Of a DNA stretch of 64,000 nt, positions 55,290 to 64,000 are shown one piece after another (positions within the stretch are counted from its first letter, which is position 1; each line of letters begins with the position of its first letter). Source of the DNA: Propionicimonas sp. (GTDB taxonomy: Bacteria > Actinomycetota > Actinomycetes > Propionibacteriales > Propionibacteriaceae); assembly GCA_013791955.1 (NCBI GenBank), contig VMSW01000007.1:558001-622000 (forward strand), given 5' to 3'. The notes below the pieces were generated by a model. The model saw nothing but the letters and a program-made list of their open reading frames with translations, had not been told where the DNA came from and did no database searches. The position numbers and the translations under genes are program-made.

Positions 55290-57158
55290 CTAGCCGTTTT
55301 TACCCGGCGGCGGTGGCGGCCACATTTGTGGCGGGTCGGGTGGGGCGATATTCGGGCTCCAGCCGGGCGCCATTTCCGCCGCCGCAGCCGCTTCGGCAGC
55401 TTCCTCAGCGGCGACCTCTTCAGAGTCATAGCGCTCATCGGTCAGCTGCTCGCTCACCTCACCGGCACCGCGCGGGCGGAGCATCAGCCACAGGCCGGTC
55501 ACCAGCCCGGCCACGTACAGCGGCTCGCCTAGGAGAGTGTCGCCCAGGCCCGCCCACATCGAGTTGTCGATGAGTGTTCCGGTAGCACGAGAGAGCGCCA
55601 CCAAAGCGACGCCAGTAGTGGCAAGCAGGGAATTGGCCATGAACAACAGCACTCGGGTCGATTGGGGATAGCGCGGTGACGACTCGTAGGTGACTTGAGC
55701 CTCGGTCATTACCCGCCAAGCGAGACCGAAGACGAGCATTGCCGCAGGCGCCAGGGTGAGCGCGGTGGTGAGCGGGTCGGACAGGATGTCGCGATGGGGG
55801 TAGAGCAAGTTCAGAAACACCACCGTGAGTACGCCGGTGGCGCGGCCGCGGTCGAAGCGGCGCCGCGTCAGGTGAACCACCGTTGCCACGAGCGCCACTG
55901 TGACCGCGATCAGCCCCATCGTCTCGACGGAGCCCTTGAGTAGAACCTCCATTGACGGGATGGCCGGGATGGTGGACGCCAATGCAGTGACTCCGAACGC
56001 GCCCAGCATGATGGCTTCGGTAAGCCGACGCCGGCCAGCGAACTTCCAGGCGGCAACGAAGACCACTATCGCCATCAGTGCCCGCCAGGCTGCGTTGGCA
56101 TCGTTTTCGTAGAAGAGGCGGAAAAACCAAAGGAGTGGATCAACAACTGGACCCGCTGGCGCCGTTTGGAGGACAACTACGAACATGATCGCCACATAGC
56201 TCAGCAACACCGATCCGGTGACGCCGGCGGCGATCGGGTAAACCCAGCCACTCCACGCCTCGGGCATCGCCGCTGGGTCTGGTGGACGGCTTGCCCTGGC
56301 GCGCCGGAGCAACAGCGCGACTACTCCGGCGGTGAGCATCAGGCGCCCAAGGCTCACCAGCAAACTCATCGCGGTAGGTGCGTTGTCGCCAAGGAACAGC
56401 ACCACGGTCGTGACCGCGAGGCCGATTATGGCTATCGCGAAGACCGTCCAAAACAGCCCTCGGCTCACCGGCCGGTTGGCGATCGCCTGAGCCCCAGTCA
56501 CCACCACCTGGGCCGGGGCGAATCCGGCGACCATGATGGCTGGCAGTGTCAGCACCATCAGGGAGGAGAATCCGCCCTCAAGCGCGATCGGGCGCAGATC
56601 CACCCCGAAGGACGCCGCCGAGGGCAGACCCCATGGCACCAGCAGGGCCCAAGTCAACAGCGCCATCATGACCGGGAACTCCCACCAGGCGTAACTTCGG
56701 AAGGCGCGGATCAAGATGAAGACCAGCACCCCGAGCAGACCAGTCACGGCCACGAGCTGCTGAGCGGGTGTGGTGACGACCATCACGGTGAAGGAAAGCG
56801 CCGCCATGGCGCCGATTATCATCAGTCCGATCCGCAGCCACCACGGCGCATGCAGGGCGGCGGTCAATGCCATTGAGAATGACAGCACCACAGCGGTCAG
56901 CAGGATCGGAATGGTCAGCGCTGGCAGAGTTTGGCCGGAGACGGTGCTCGCGACGAGGACATCGTTGTGGCGCAGTGGTTCGGCTGCCAGCGTGGCCACC
57001 ACCAACAACGCGAAGATTGCGGCTGCCGCCCAGCCCACCGGGCGCAGCCCAAACGGCCACTGACCGGGTTTGGGGCGGCCGGTGGCAACCGGCTCGATGA
57101 AGGTGATTCGAAGCACATCCCGGCCAGCTTCGAAAACCTCCCTGATGTTTGAGTTCAC
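55290..57158 (-). CDS. Large polytopic membrane protein of unknown function
   Basis: A 622-aa protein with roughly fifteen hydrophobic segments, beginning after about 40 cytosolic residues (first at about 38-58) and reaching to about 560. The last 55 residues are Glu/Ala-rich and then Pro-rich (PPDPPQMWPPPPPG). I recognise no family motif and no catalytic residues. The preferred start is GTG 57158, which overlaps the stop of the upstream PQQ-like gene by 4 nt; a longer frame to 57266 is less likely. The tight coupling implies that the two work together, perhaps as an exporter or sensor with an extracytosolic propeller. Confidence 0.75.
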   Translation of the reverse strand: MNSNIREVFEAGRDVLRITFIEPVATGRPKPGQWPFGLRPVGWAAAAIFALLVVATLAAEPLRHNDVLVASTVSGQTLPALTIPILLTAVVLSFSMALTAALHAPWWLRIGLMIIGAMAALSFTVMVVTTPAQQLVAVTGLLGVLVFILIRAFRSYAWWEFPVMMALLTWALLVPWGLPSAASFGVDLRPIALEGGFSSLMVLTLPAIMVAGFAPAQVVVTGAQAIANRPVSRGLFWTVFAIAIIGLAVTTVVLFLGDNAPTAMSLLVSLGRLMLTAGVVALLLRRARASRPPDPAAMPEAWSGWVYPIAAGVTGSVLLSYVAIMFVVVLQTAPAGPVVDPLLWFFRLFYENDANAAWRALMAIVVFVAAWKFAGRRRLTEAIMLGAFGVTALASTIPAIPSMEVLLKGSVETMGLIAVTVALVATVVHLTRRRFDRGRATGVLTVVFLNLLYPHRDILSDPLTTALTLAPAAMLVFGLAWRVMTEAQVTYESSPRYPQSTRVLLFMANSLLATTGVALVALSRATGTLIDNSMWAGLGDTLLGEPLYVAGLVTGLWLMLRPRGAGEVSEQLTDERYDSEEVAAEEAAEAAAAAEMAPGWSPNIAPPDPPQMWPPPPPGKNG

Positions 57159-58912
57159 TTCGTCACCCCCAGATACACCTTTCGGGGGGCCCAGACCAAC
57201 AACCGTCCTGCCGAGGTGCTCAAGAAGAGCGACTGGTTTCCCAGCTTGACTGATTCGAGGAGCCACTCTTTCAACGGCTGTCCGCGTTCATCCAGCAGGA
57301 TTAGCCGGTCGTCGGTGGCCAAGATGAGTCGACTCCCACCGCCGATTCCGGCGTTGGTTCGGGCCGTTTGTCGCGTCCACAGCGCTGCCCCGGATGACGG
57401 ATCAACGCCCACTACCGCGGTGACCGTGCGTGCGACGACGAGCCCGTCAAGGCCGATCAGGCTTTCAATGCGGCCAGCATTCCTGAAATGCGAAATCTGT
57501 TGGCCATCGGTAAGTGAGTAGGTGACGAACTTGCTGCCACCGGCCGCCAACACGGCCACTGTTGGGTTGGCTCCGGGGACGATGATCAGGCTCTTGCTGT
57601 CGCCAGCCTCAACCGACCACTGCTGAACTCCGTTGGCGTCGAAGCAGGCCAGTTGGCCTTGTTGGTCGACAGCGACCACCCGATCAGCGCTGGCGCTGAG
57701 CTCGACGCGGATCGAATCGCTTAGCCGGTGAGACCAACGGGGGGTACCGGTGGCTAGATCGAAGGCGGAGAGTGAACCGTCCAGGGTGGCGACTACGGCG
57801 CTGTTGCCCAATCGGACCGGTGCGACCACTGACTGGTCGGGTAGGGGTGCTTGCCACAGCCAGCGCCCGGTGGCGTCATAGGCGATCAGCTGCAGTTTGG
57901 AGTTCGCGATCAGCGTGATGCCGCCGAGAGTTCCGCTGGCTGTGACCAACCCGCCCGGCCGGACCCGCCAGGAGGCGGTCATCGGTTCGGTGGCGGTGCT
58001 CAGGCCCACGCTGTCGCGCCAGATGCGCTGCACCGCAACGACAGTGCCATCGTCAAGGATGGCCGGCGCCGACGTCACCGAGATTTGGATGGCGTTCTTT
58101 ACGCTCAGATCGTTGATGGAGTGCGGGCTGAACTGCAGCCGCTCAGCGGTCGTCCAATCAAAGCCCACCTCGGGGGCCACCTCAGCAGTGACTGCGGCGT
58201 TTGTGGCCAGCCATTCGCCACCAGCATCGGTTACGGCCACGATTCCCAGGCCTGGGCACCAGGTTTTGGTCACTGGCGTGTCGACCACGTTGCCGACCCT
58301 CAGCTTCATGGTGACCAATAGGCAGCGGCGAAGCTGGTCCTCTTTGGTGGCCGAAGTCGCCGCGCTGTACTCAGCCCGGTAGGTCGTCTTTTCCTCGCCC
58401 CCGCCCGCCTTGAGTACCCAGGCCTTGCCTTCGGAGACCCAACTCCGGCCCGCGGCCATTTGGGTGCTGAGATCGAGTCGGCCGGGGTAGTAGAACCTGG
58501 CGTCGGTCCAGGTGCGCACTTCAACGCCGGTGCGCACCCCGTCGGCGCCGAGCACCATGAAGTCGTCTTCGCGGTTGACCACTTTTCCGGAGGTGTTGGT
58601 ATAGACGGTGCTCAGGCGCACCCCAGTGGCGTCCAGGTTGATCCCGGCTCCACCAAGCCAGACGCTGAAGTGTCGGGGGCCGGGGTTGGTGAACCCCATC
58701 ACCTTGTCTACGGCCCATTCGCTGGCCCAGGCACCGGTGGGTCCGCTGAAGCGAACCCGAAAGCCATCTGCTGGAAGGTATCCCGTTGGCCCAGTCTCAG
58801 AGACTGTCGAGGGGCTTCCGAACACCGTCGTGCAGAAGAAGACGATCAAGGTGAGCGCGCCAACCCACAAGCCCGGTCGAGGGGGCCGTCGATTCGCAGC
58901 GCGGTTCGGCAC
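57155..58912 (-). CDS. Exported PQQ-like beta-propeller protein
   Basis: A 585-aa protein. A hydrophobic segment at about 14-34 is an uncleaved anchor or signal. The N-terminal 300 residues are beta-rich without a recognised family and contain a pair of Cys (RRCLLV and TWCPGLG). From about 330 on there are propeller repeats of PQQ/WD type: LQLIAYDATGRWLWQAPL, LSAFDLATGTPRWSHRL, LACFDANGVQQWSVEA and VGVDPSSGAALWTRQ. No PQQ-binding or dehydrogenase residues can be assigned, so a structural or binding role is more likely. GTG 58912 is the start. It is coupled to the downstream polytopic membrane protein. Confidence 0.8.
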   Translation of the reverse strand: MPNRAANRRPPRPGLWVGALTLIVFFCTTVFGSPSTVSETGPTGYLPADGFRVRFSGPTGAWASEWAVDKVMGFTNPGPRHFSVWLGGAGINLDATGVRLSTVYTNTSGKVVNREDDFMVLGADGVRTGVEVRTWTDARFYYPGRLDLSTQMAAGRSWVSEGKAWVLKAGGGEEKTTYRAEYSAATSATKEDQLRRCLLVTMKLRVGNVVDTPVTKTWCPGLGIVAVTDAGGEWLATNAAVTAEVAPEVGFDWTTAERLQFSPHSINDLSVKNAIQISVTSAPAILDDGTVVAVQRIWRDSVGLSTATEPMTASWRVRPGGLVTASGTLGGITLIANSKLQLIAYDATGRWLWQAPLPDQSVVAPVRLGNSAVVATLDGSLSAFDLATGTPRWSHRLSDSIRVELSASADRVVAVDQQGQLACFDANGVQQWSVEAGDSKSLIIVPGANPTVAVLAAGGSKFVTYSLTDGQQISHFRNAGRIESLIGLDGLVVARTVTAVVGVDPSSGAALWTRQTARTNAGIGGGSRLILATDDRLILLDERGQPLKEWLLESVKLGNQSLFLSTSAGRLLVWAPRKVYLGVTK

Positions 58913-59050
58913 AGTCGCAGCCTACTTAGCCCACCAACCGGTACACAGGCCCACCCACTGCGCGTAAGTGCTGCCTTCCCAAGCGCTTCTCAGGCGTAGC
59001 AGGGCACCCCAAGGTGGACGAAACCTGGGCTCCCGGGTCAGGATTAGCGG

Positions 59051-59572
59051 GTGATTTTCGGGCAAGTCGACCAACTGCGCATCCGCGATGCCGAGCTAAG
59101 TGACGCGGCCGCAGTGCTGCGCATGCTCAATGAGCTGGATGAAGAGACCAGATTCATGATGCTTGAGCCCGGCGAGCGCGGCCTCGATGTGGCCCGGTTC
59201 GCCGGTTGGCTGGCCGACCTGCGGCTGCGCAGCGACTGTTACCTGGTAGCCGGCGAAGGCTCAGAGGTGGTGGGCTTCGCCCATGCCGAGCGCGGCCTCT
59301 ACCGCCGCAACAAACACAGCGCCGAAGTGGTGATGGGCCTGCTACCCCGAGCGCGTGGACGGGGTGTGGGCACCAAGCTGTTGGCCGCCATCGACGAGTG
59401 GGCCGCCCGCGTCGGGGTCACCCGGCTGGAACTGACGGTGATGGCGCACAACATGCCCGCCATCGGGCTGTACTCCAAGCGCGGCTATGCCGCTGAAGGC
59501 GTGCGTCGCCATTCCCTGGTCGTGGACGGCAAGCCTGTCGACGAGCTGGTGATGGCCAAGATCACCGAGTAG
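59051..59572 (+). CDS. GNAT-family N-acetyltransferase
   Basis: A 173-aa acetyl-CoA-dependent acyltransferase. The core includes IRDAELSDAAAVLRML, EVVMGLLPRARGRGVGTKLLAAIDEWA with the acetyl-CoA pyrophosphate loop RGRGVGT (about residues 101-107), and LTVMAHNMPAIGLYSKRGYAAEGVRR, the typical motif B region. The pattern resembles RimI-like or PhnO-like GNATs, but the substrate is unknown. The start GTG at 59051 follows an AGGA. It stands alone between the divergent PQQ gene and the iorA operon. Confidence 0.88.
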   Translation: MIFGQVDQLRIRDAELSDAAAVLRMLNELDEETRFMMLEPGERGLDVARFAGWLADLRLRSDCYLVAGEGSEVVGFAHAERGLYRRNKHSAEVVMGLLPRARGRGVGTKLLAAIDEWAARVGVTRLELTVMAHNMPAIGLYSKRGYAAEGVRRHSLVVDGKPVDELVMAKITE

Positions 59573-59697
59573 CCTCGGCCAGTTTCACCCCTTATCGGCG
59601 CCACTTTCTCCACCCTTTGGGAAGCCCGCGGTCGCGGTGCGTCCGGGCGGCATCGGCGGCCTAAACTACGCGGCGTAGTAGAGAGAGGACCTACCTC

Positions 59698-61383
59698 TTG
59701 CGCACGCGAATGCTGTCCGGCAATGAAGCGGTTGCCCTCGGTGCTTGGGAGGCCGCAGTTGCGGTCGGCTGTGGCTATCCGGGCACCCCGTCCACCGAGA
59801 TATTGGAGGCCTTGGCCACCCAGCCAGAGGTCTACACCGAATGGTCGGTGAACGAAAAGGTCGCCCTCGAAGTCGGCGTCGGTGCCTCGCTTGCCGGCGG
59901 ACGCGCCCTGGTGACGATGAAGCACGTCGGGGTGAACGTAGCCGCCGATCCGCTGTTCACCGCCAGCTATCTGGGCGTGCGGGCCGGGCTGGTAATCATC
60001 ACCGCCGATGACCCCGAGATGCACTCCTCCCAAAACGAGCAGGACAACCGCAACTACGCCATCGCAGCCAAAGTGCCGATGCTGGAACCGTCCGACTCCG
60101 AAGAGGCCCGGCAGTTCACCAAGCTCGCCTTCGAGTTGTCTGAGGCCTACGACACCCCGGTCTTCCTGCGAATGACCACCCGGTTGTCGCATTCGAAGAG
60201 CCTGATCGCGCCGTTGCCTGAGGGCGGGCCGGTGCGGGGTGAGGCACCAATCAAGCCGGGCTTCGTCTCCGATCCGGGCAAGTACGTGATGATCCCCGGC
60301 AACGCCCGCAAGCGGCGCCTGGTGGTGGAGCAGCGCATGCAGCGGCTGACCGCCGACGCGGCCACCCACCCGGCCAACCGCATCGAATGGCCCACCGGTG
60401 AGCCGGACGCTGGCGCGAAAGCGCCGGTCGGCATCATCACCTCCGGCATTCCCTATACCTATGTGCGTGAAGTCGATGCGGACGTCCCGGTGCTCAAGCT
60501 TGGCCTGGTGCATCCGCTGTCACCGGAGCTGATCAGGGGCTTCGCCGAGAAGGTTGAGACCCTCTACGTCGTCGAAGAACTCGACGCGGTGATCGAAACT
60601 CAGCTGAAGGCGTGGGGCATCGCCTGCATCGGCAAGGACGCGTTCCCGGCAATCGGCGAGTTCACCCCAGCGATCGTGGCCGCTGGCCTCGGGCGGGGTG
60701 AAGCGCCAGCGGTGGTCGAGTCATCGTTCGCGGTGCCGCCGCGGTGGCCAGGCCTGTGCGCCGGCTGCCCGCACGATCACGTGTTCAATGAGCTTCGCCG
60801 CTTGGGCATGATCGTCTCCGGCGATATCGGCTGTTACTCGCTCGGCGTCCTGCCGCCGTACAACGCGATGGACACCCTGCTCGACATGGGCGCCTCGATC
60901 ACCATGGCCCAGGGCATGGACATCGTGGCGCCAGCCGAACAACGCGGCAAGATCGCCGCGGTGATCGGCGATTCGACGTTCGCCCACTCCGGCATCACCG
61001 GCCTGTTGAACGCGGTGTGGAACAAGCGCGACGGGCTCTACATCGTCCTCGACAACGGCACCACCGCCATGACCGGCATGCAGCCGAACCCGATGAGCGG
61101 GGAGCGGATGGGCCGTGAAGATTCCTTCAGCGTCGACTACGAACTGCTGGCCAGGTCGTTCGGCATCCCGGCCGAGAACATCGGCATGGTGGACGCCTAC
61201 GACACTGCCGGCATCTCGAACGCAATCGAGGTTCTCGCCGAGCGCCACGGCGTGCGGCTGTTGGTAGTGCTCGGCCTGTGTCTGATTGAAGGCCAAAAGC
61301 TGAAGCGCCTGGACAAGCTGGACGACAAGAAGTCGGCCCGCCGAGAACTGATCTACCTCAACCCGGTTGGCGGCAAGAAATGA
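59698..61383 (+). CDS. iorA: Indolepyruvate:ferredoxin oxidoreductase alpha subunit, lacking the ferredoxin domain
   Basis: Thiamine diphosphate enzyme that oxidatively decarboxylates arylpyruvates to aryl-acetyl-CoA, or runs in reverse. The 561-aa chain has NEAVALGAWEAAVAVGCGYPGTPSTE at the start, the CAGCPH motif and GDIGCYSLG in the second half, and the diphosphate-binding GDSTFAHSGITG with LDNGTTAMTG. Standard IorA proteins end in a domain with two 4Fe-4S Cys clusters; here the chain ends at LNPVGGKK with no CxxCxxC motif. TTG at 59698 has GAGAGGA upstream. It overlaps iorB by 4 nt. Substrate preference cannot be determined. Confidence 0.9.
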   Translation: MRTRMLSGNEAVALGAWEAAVAVGCGYPGTPSTEILEALATQPEVYTEWSVNEKVALEVGVGASLAGGRALVTMKHVGVNVAADPLFTASYLGVRAGLVIITADDPEMHSSQNEQDNRNYAIAAKVPMLEPSDSEEARQFTKLAFELSEAYDTPVFLRMTTRLSHSKSLIAPLPEGGPVRGEAPIKPGFVSDPGKYVMIPGNARKRRLVVEQRMQRLTADAATHPANRIEWPTGEPDAGAKAPVGIITSGIPYTYVREVDADVPVLKLGLVHPLSPELIRGFAEKVETLYVVEELDAVIETQLKAWGIACIGKDAFPAIGEFTPAIVAAGLGRGEAPAVVESSFAVPPRWPGLCAGCPHDHVFNELRRLGMIVSGDIGCYSLGVLPPYNAMDTLLDMGASITMAQGMDIVAPAEQRGKIAAVIGDSTFAHSGITGLLNAVWNKRDGLYIVLDNGTTAMTGMQPNPMSGERMGREDSFSVDYELLARSFGIPAENIGMVDAYDTAGISNAIEVLAERHGVRLLVVLGLCLIEGQKLKRLDKLDDKKSARRELIYLNPVGGKK

Positions 61384-61976
61384 GCGGCGTGTTCAACGTG
61401 TTGATGGTCGGCGTCGGCGGCCAAGGCATCGTGTTGGCCTCCGACGTCCTGGCTGAAGCGGCCGCACTGGCCGGGATGGACGTGAAGAAGAGCGAGATCC
61501 ACGGCATGTCGCGCCGCGGCGGGCCGGTCTTCAGCCACGTCCGCTTCGGTGAGCGGGTGTATTCAGCGGTGATCGATCACGGCCAGGCCGATGTGGTCTT
61601 GGCGATGGAGCCGATGGAGTTGGTGCGCTGGTCGCGGTGGGCCCGCCCAGGGGCGGCGGCCTGCTACCTCGCCGAGCCGATTCTGCCGGTCGGGTTGAGC
61701 CAATACCCCGACGGGCTGGAGGCCGAAATCAGCCGACTGTTCGGTCGGGTCGTTCGCGTGGAACTGAGCGCCATTCGGCGCAGCGTGCCACTGAAGGTGC
61801 GCAATACCGCCCTGCTCGGGGCCACCTCGGTGTTCTTCGATTTGGGCCCCGAATACCTCCAGCAGGCGCTCAAAGCGCTCTCGCCCCGGGGCAGCTACGA
61901 AGCCAACCAGGCAGCCTTCGACCTCGGCCGTGAGCTAGCCACCGCGCAATTGATGGAGGCCGCTGATGTGGAGTGA
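61380..61976 (+). CDS. iorB: Indolepyruvate oxidoreductase beta subunit
   Basis: Gamma-domain (POR_C) type subunit, 198 aa. It begins with VLMVGVGGQGIVLASDVLAEAA, the conserved Gly-rich CoA/TPP-side motif, followed by KSEIHGMSRRGGPVFSHVRFG. Together with IorA it forms the catalytic heterodimer. ATG at 61380 overlaps the iorA stop (ATGA), and its end overlaps paaK by 11 nt, so the four-gene operon is translationally coupled. No iron-sulphur motif is visible in this subunit either. Confidence 0.93.
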   Translation: MSGVFNVLMVGVGGQGIVLASDVLAEAAALAGMDVKKSEIHGMSRRGGPVFSHVRFGERVYSAVIDHGQADVVLAMEPMELVRWSRWARPGAAACYLAEPILPVGLSQYPDGLEAEISRLFGRVVRVELSAIRRSVPLKVRNTALLGATSVFFDLGPEYLQQALKALSPRGSYEANQAAFDLGRELATAQLMEAADVE

Positions 61977-63273
61977 GGACGTCCAGACTCTGGCGGTTGC
62001 TGAGCTGCGCGAACTGCAGTTGCAGCGGCTCCAAGCCCTCGTGGCGCTGGTCTATGACCGGGTGCCGTTCTACCGCGACCGGCTGGATGAGGCTGGCGTG
62101 GCTCCAACCGAGGTGACCAGCCTGGACGTGCTGGCGAAACTGCCGTTGACTAGCAAATACGACATGCGGGAGGTGTTCCCGTTCGGGCTGTTCGCCTCGC
62201 CGCAGGCCGACATCGTCGAGGTGCACATGTCTTCGGGCACCACCGGAAAGCCGGTGGTTGGGGCCTACACCCGCGGCGATCTGGAGATCTGGGGCGAGGT
62301 GATGGCCCGCACCCTCGACGCAGGCGGGGTGACCAGTGACGACATCGTCCAGGTGGCCTACGGCTATGGGCTGTTCACCGGCGGCTTGGGCGGCCACTAC
62401 GGCGGCACCACGCTGGGCGCGATGACCCTGCCAATGAGTTCCGGCAACACCTTCCGCCAGCTCAACACGATGACCGACTTCGGCACCAGCGCCCTGCTGT
62501 GCACGCCGTCCTATGCGCTGTTCATCGCCGAGTACGCCCGTGAGCAGGGCCTGGATGTGGCTGCCGGACCGCTGCGGATGGGTTTCTTCGGGGCTGAGCC
62601 GTGGAGCGAAGAGATGCGCGCCGATATCGAGGCCAAACTCGGCATCAAGGCCTACGACATCTATGGCCTCACCGAACTGATCGGGCCGGGTGTGGCCGCC
62701 GAATGCACCGAACAGAACGGTCTGCACGTCTTCGAAGATCACTTCTACCCCGAGATCATCGACTCCGAAACTGGTGAGGTGCTGCCGGCCGGGCAGGTGG
62801 GGGAGTTGGTGCTGACCACGCTGACCCGCACCGGCACCCCGGTGTTGCGCTACCGCACCCGCGACATCACCTATCTGATCGATGAGCCCTGCGCCTGCGG
62901 GCGCAGTTCGCGCCGGATTCACCGGTTGATGGGACGCAACGACGACATGTTGATCATTCGCGGCGTCAACGTCTTCCCCCAGCAGGTTGAAGAGGTCCTG
63001 TTGCGCGTTGAAGGCGTCGAGCCGTACTACCAAATCGTGGTCGACCGCGAAGGGGTGCTCGACACCCTCGAGGTGGAAGTCGAGATGGCCGAGGCCTTGT
63101 TCTCCGATGAGGTGAAGGTGATTCTGGCCCTGGAGCGCAAGATCGAGCACGAGTTGAAGCTCGCCCTCGGCATTGCGGCGGTGGTCAAACTGGTCAACCC
63201 CAAGACCATCGAACGCAGTGAAGGCAAGGCCAAACGGATCGTCGACCGGCGAACTGTAACCGCGGGCGCGTGA
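61966..63273 (+). CDS. paaK: Phenylacetate-CoA ligase
   Basis: AMP-forming ligase activating phenylacetate (or indoleacetate) with CoA and ATP. The 435-aa protein has the P-loop-like SSGTTGKP at residues 89-96, the AMP-binding YGLTEL in the middle, the hinge region RTRDITYL and a C-terminal ANL domain with the catalytic Lys in RSEGKAKRIVDRR. The family length fits PaaK. No ring-epoxidation paa genes are present. Coupled to iorAB, the likely role is acyl-CoA supply or salvage of aromatic acids for amino acid synthesis. ATG 61966 lies inside iorB. Confidence 0.93.
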   Translation: MWSEDVQTLAVAELRELQLQRLQALVALVYDRVPFYRDRLDEAGVAPTEVTSLDVLAKLPLTSKYDMREVFPFGLFASPQADIVEVHMSSGTTGKPVVGAYTRGDLEIWGEVMARTLDAGGVTSDDIVQVAYGYGLFTGGLGGHYGGTTLGAMTLPMSSGNTFRQLNTMTDFGTSALLCTPSYALFIAEYAREQGLDVAAGPLRMGFFGAEPWSEEMRADIEAKLGIKAYDIYGLTELIGPGVAAECTEQNGLHVFEDHFYPEIIDSETGEVLPAGQVGELVLTTLTRTGTPVLRYRTRDITYLIDEPCACGRSSRRIHRLMGRNDDMLIIRGVNVFPQQVEEVLLRVEGVEPYYQIVVDREGVLDTLEVEVEMAEALFSDEVKVILALERKIEHELKLALGIAAVVKLVNPKTIERSEGKAKRIVDRRTVTAGA

Positions 63274-63283
63274 GGAGATGACG

Positions 63284-63691
63284 ATGATCCTGAAGCAGGT
63301 TTCGGTGTTCCTGGAAAGCCGCAAGGGCAAGCTGGCCCCGGTGATTCGGCATCTCGGTGAGCGCGGCATCAACCTGCGGGCGCTGATGTTGGCCGAGACT
63401 GACCGGTTCGGCATTCTGCGGTTCATTCCCGATGATGCTGAGGCTGCCTTAGCTGCAGTTCATGAGCTCGGCAACACCGCCCGGATCTCTGAGGTGATCG
63501 GCATCGAGGTTGACGACCGTCCCGGTGGTTTGGCCGACATTCTGGCGATCTTCGACGACTCCGAGGTGAGCGTCCAGTACCTCTACGCCGAGTTGGCCTC
63601 TGGGGGTGGCCAAGCCCTACTCGTGCTCAAGCTTGACCCGATCGAGCGGGCCCAGGAACTGCTCGCCGCCGCCGGGTTGCCCCAGTCGTAA
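63284..63691 (+). CDS. Tandem ACT-domain protein
   Basis: A 135-aa small-molecule-binding protein with two ACT units: residues 1-65 (VSVFLESRKGKLAPVIRHLGERGINLRAL) and 66-135 (IGIEVDDRPGGLADILAIFDDSEVSVQYLY). I chose ATG 63284, because GAGGAG at 63272-63277 is 6 nt upstream of it, whereas the ATG at 63278 directly abuts it. ACT proteins of this type often follow PaaK and IorAB genes and are thought to sense an aromatic amino acid. No catalytic domain is attached, so it is a regulator or a subunit. Confidence 0.9.
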   Translation: MILKQVSVFLESRKGKLAPVIRHLGERGINLRALMLAETDRFGILRFIPDDAEAALAAVHELGNTARISEVIGIEVDDRPGGLADILAIFDDSEVSVQYLYAELASGGGQALLVLKLDPIERAQELLAAAGLPQS

Positions 63692-63912
63692 CTGGTTGGC
63701 TGAGCGACCCCAGTTGGCTGAGCGACCCCAGTTGGCTGAGCCCGTCGAAGCCCCGGTGAGCGACCCTTCGACAAGCTCAGGGATCTTCAAGAAGTTGGCT
63801 GAGCGACCCCAGTTGGCTGAGCTTGTCGAAGCCTGGCGAGCGACCCTTCGACAAGCTCAGGGATCTTCGACAAGCTCAGGGATCTTCGACAAGCTCAGGG
63901 ATCTTCGACAAG
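63692..63912. repeat. Family A repeat, cluster 3 (complex)
   Basis: Directly after the ACT stop codon lies a mixture of inverted-orientation units (GTTGGCTGAGC at several positions from 63695) and forward units CTTCGACAAGCTCAGGGAT. Three perfect 19-bp copies of the latter stand in tandem at 63846, 63865 and 63884, with a partial fourth at 63903. Inverted and direct copies can fold together. The remaining 63913-64000 holds no gene that I can recognise. Confidence 0.9.
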
Positions 63913-64000
63913 TCGCGCGCTTTGGTGTTCGTATCGCCGCACCCAACCCCGGCGTCAGGCAAACCTGACATAGGATGGCGCTGCGCACCACCGGGAGCGC

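Noticed and set aside
63692-63912. Possible CRISPR array from repeated short units
   Set aside because: Units are contiguous or palindromic with no spacers of constant length, and no cas genes are present.

Overview
The window is about 65% GC, densely packed and carries many GTG/TTG starts and 1-8 nt gene overlaps. Gene content and order (hrcA-dnaJ-rsmE, phoH-ybeY-corC-era, recO, uppS, glyS, dgt-dnaG, Zur-type zinc control, E. coli-type argG) point to a chromosomal segment of an actinobacterium. I lean towards a Propionibacteriaceae-like member of the Propionibacteriales; that placement is an inference, not a measurement. I see no phage, insertion sequence, CRISPR array, rRNA or tRNA.

Layout. 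1-366 is a cut metallo-beta-lactamase-fold gene. 401-3357 is the CIRCE-controlled hrcA-dnaJ-rsmE operon, followed by tgt and a convergent queuosine-precursor transporter (queuine salvage). 5434-12907 holds a DUF5709 protein, prolyl aminopeptidase, phoH-ybeY, a divergent MocR regulator/YczE pair and corC-era. 13028-18775 holds a YggS-type PLP protein, leuA behind a leucine leader peptide, argG, and a DUF2271 lipoprotein with a PepSY membrane protein. 19021-22350 on the minus strand holds uppS-apbE, an aldo/keto reductase and a SIMPL protein. 22372-31476 is an L-arabinose island: araB, recO in between, araD-araA, and a ChvE/GguA/GguB-type sugar importer. Three exact or near-exact LacI-family operators flank araB and araDA. 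31532-34604 is a znuA-znuC-znuB-zur operon with a Zur box on the znuA start. 34646-43790 returns to housekeeping: an ABM-domain protein, glyS, a PCMT-like methyltransferase, dusB, two Pro/Gln-rich membrane proteins, dgt, dnaG and a sigma factor.

43807-58912 is entirely on the minus strand and looks like an export and cell-surface region: an ABC-2 exporter, an MFS carrier, a secreted sialidase, two subtilisin-family proteases (one with about 630 extra residues of Ig-like repeats between its catalytic Asp and His), an orphan Flp pilin with its own promoter region, and an unrecognised pair of a PQQ-propeller protein and a large polytopic membrane protein. 59051-63691 has a GNAT gene and an iorA-iorB-paaK-ACT operon for arylpyruvate/arylacetyl-CoA chemistry.

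Two families of short palindromic repeats sit in intergenic spaces: family A (CTTCGACrrGCTCAG core) at 13724, 18785 and 63692, and family B (GGGGACGGTTCC core) at 18902 and 42693. Both form tandem arrays with a 26-bp period. The strongest regulatory signals are CIRCE (401-427), the leuA leader-peptide switch (13905-14037), the arabinose operators (24050, 24946, 24975) and the Zur box (34590-34604).
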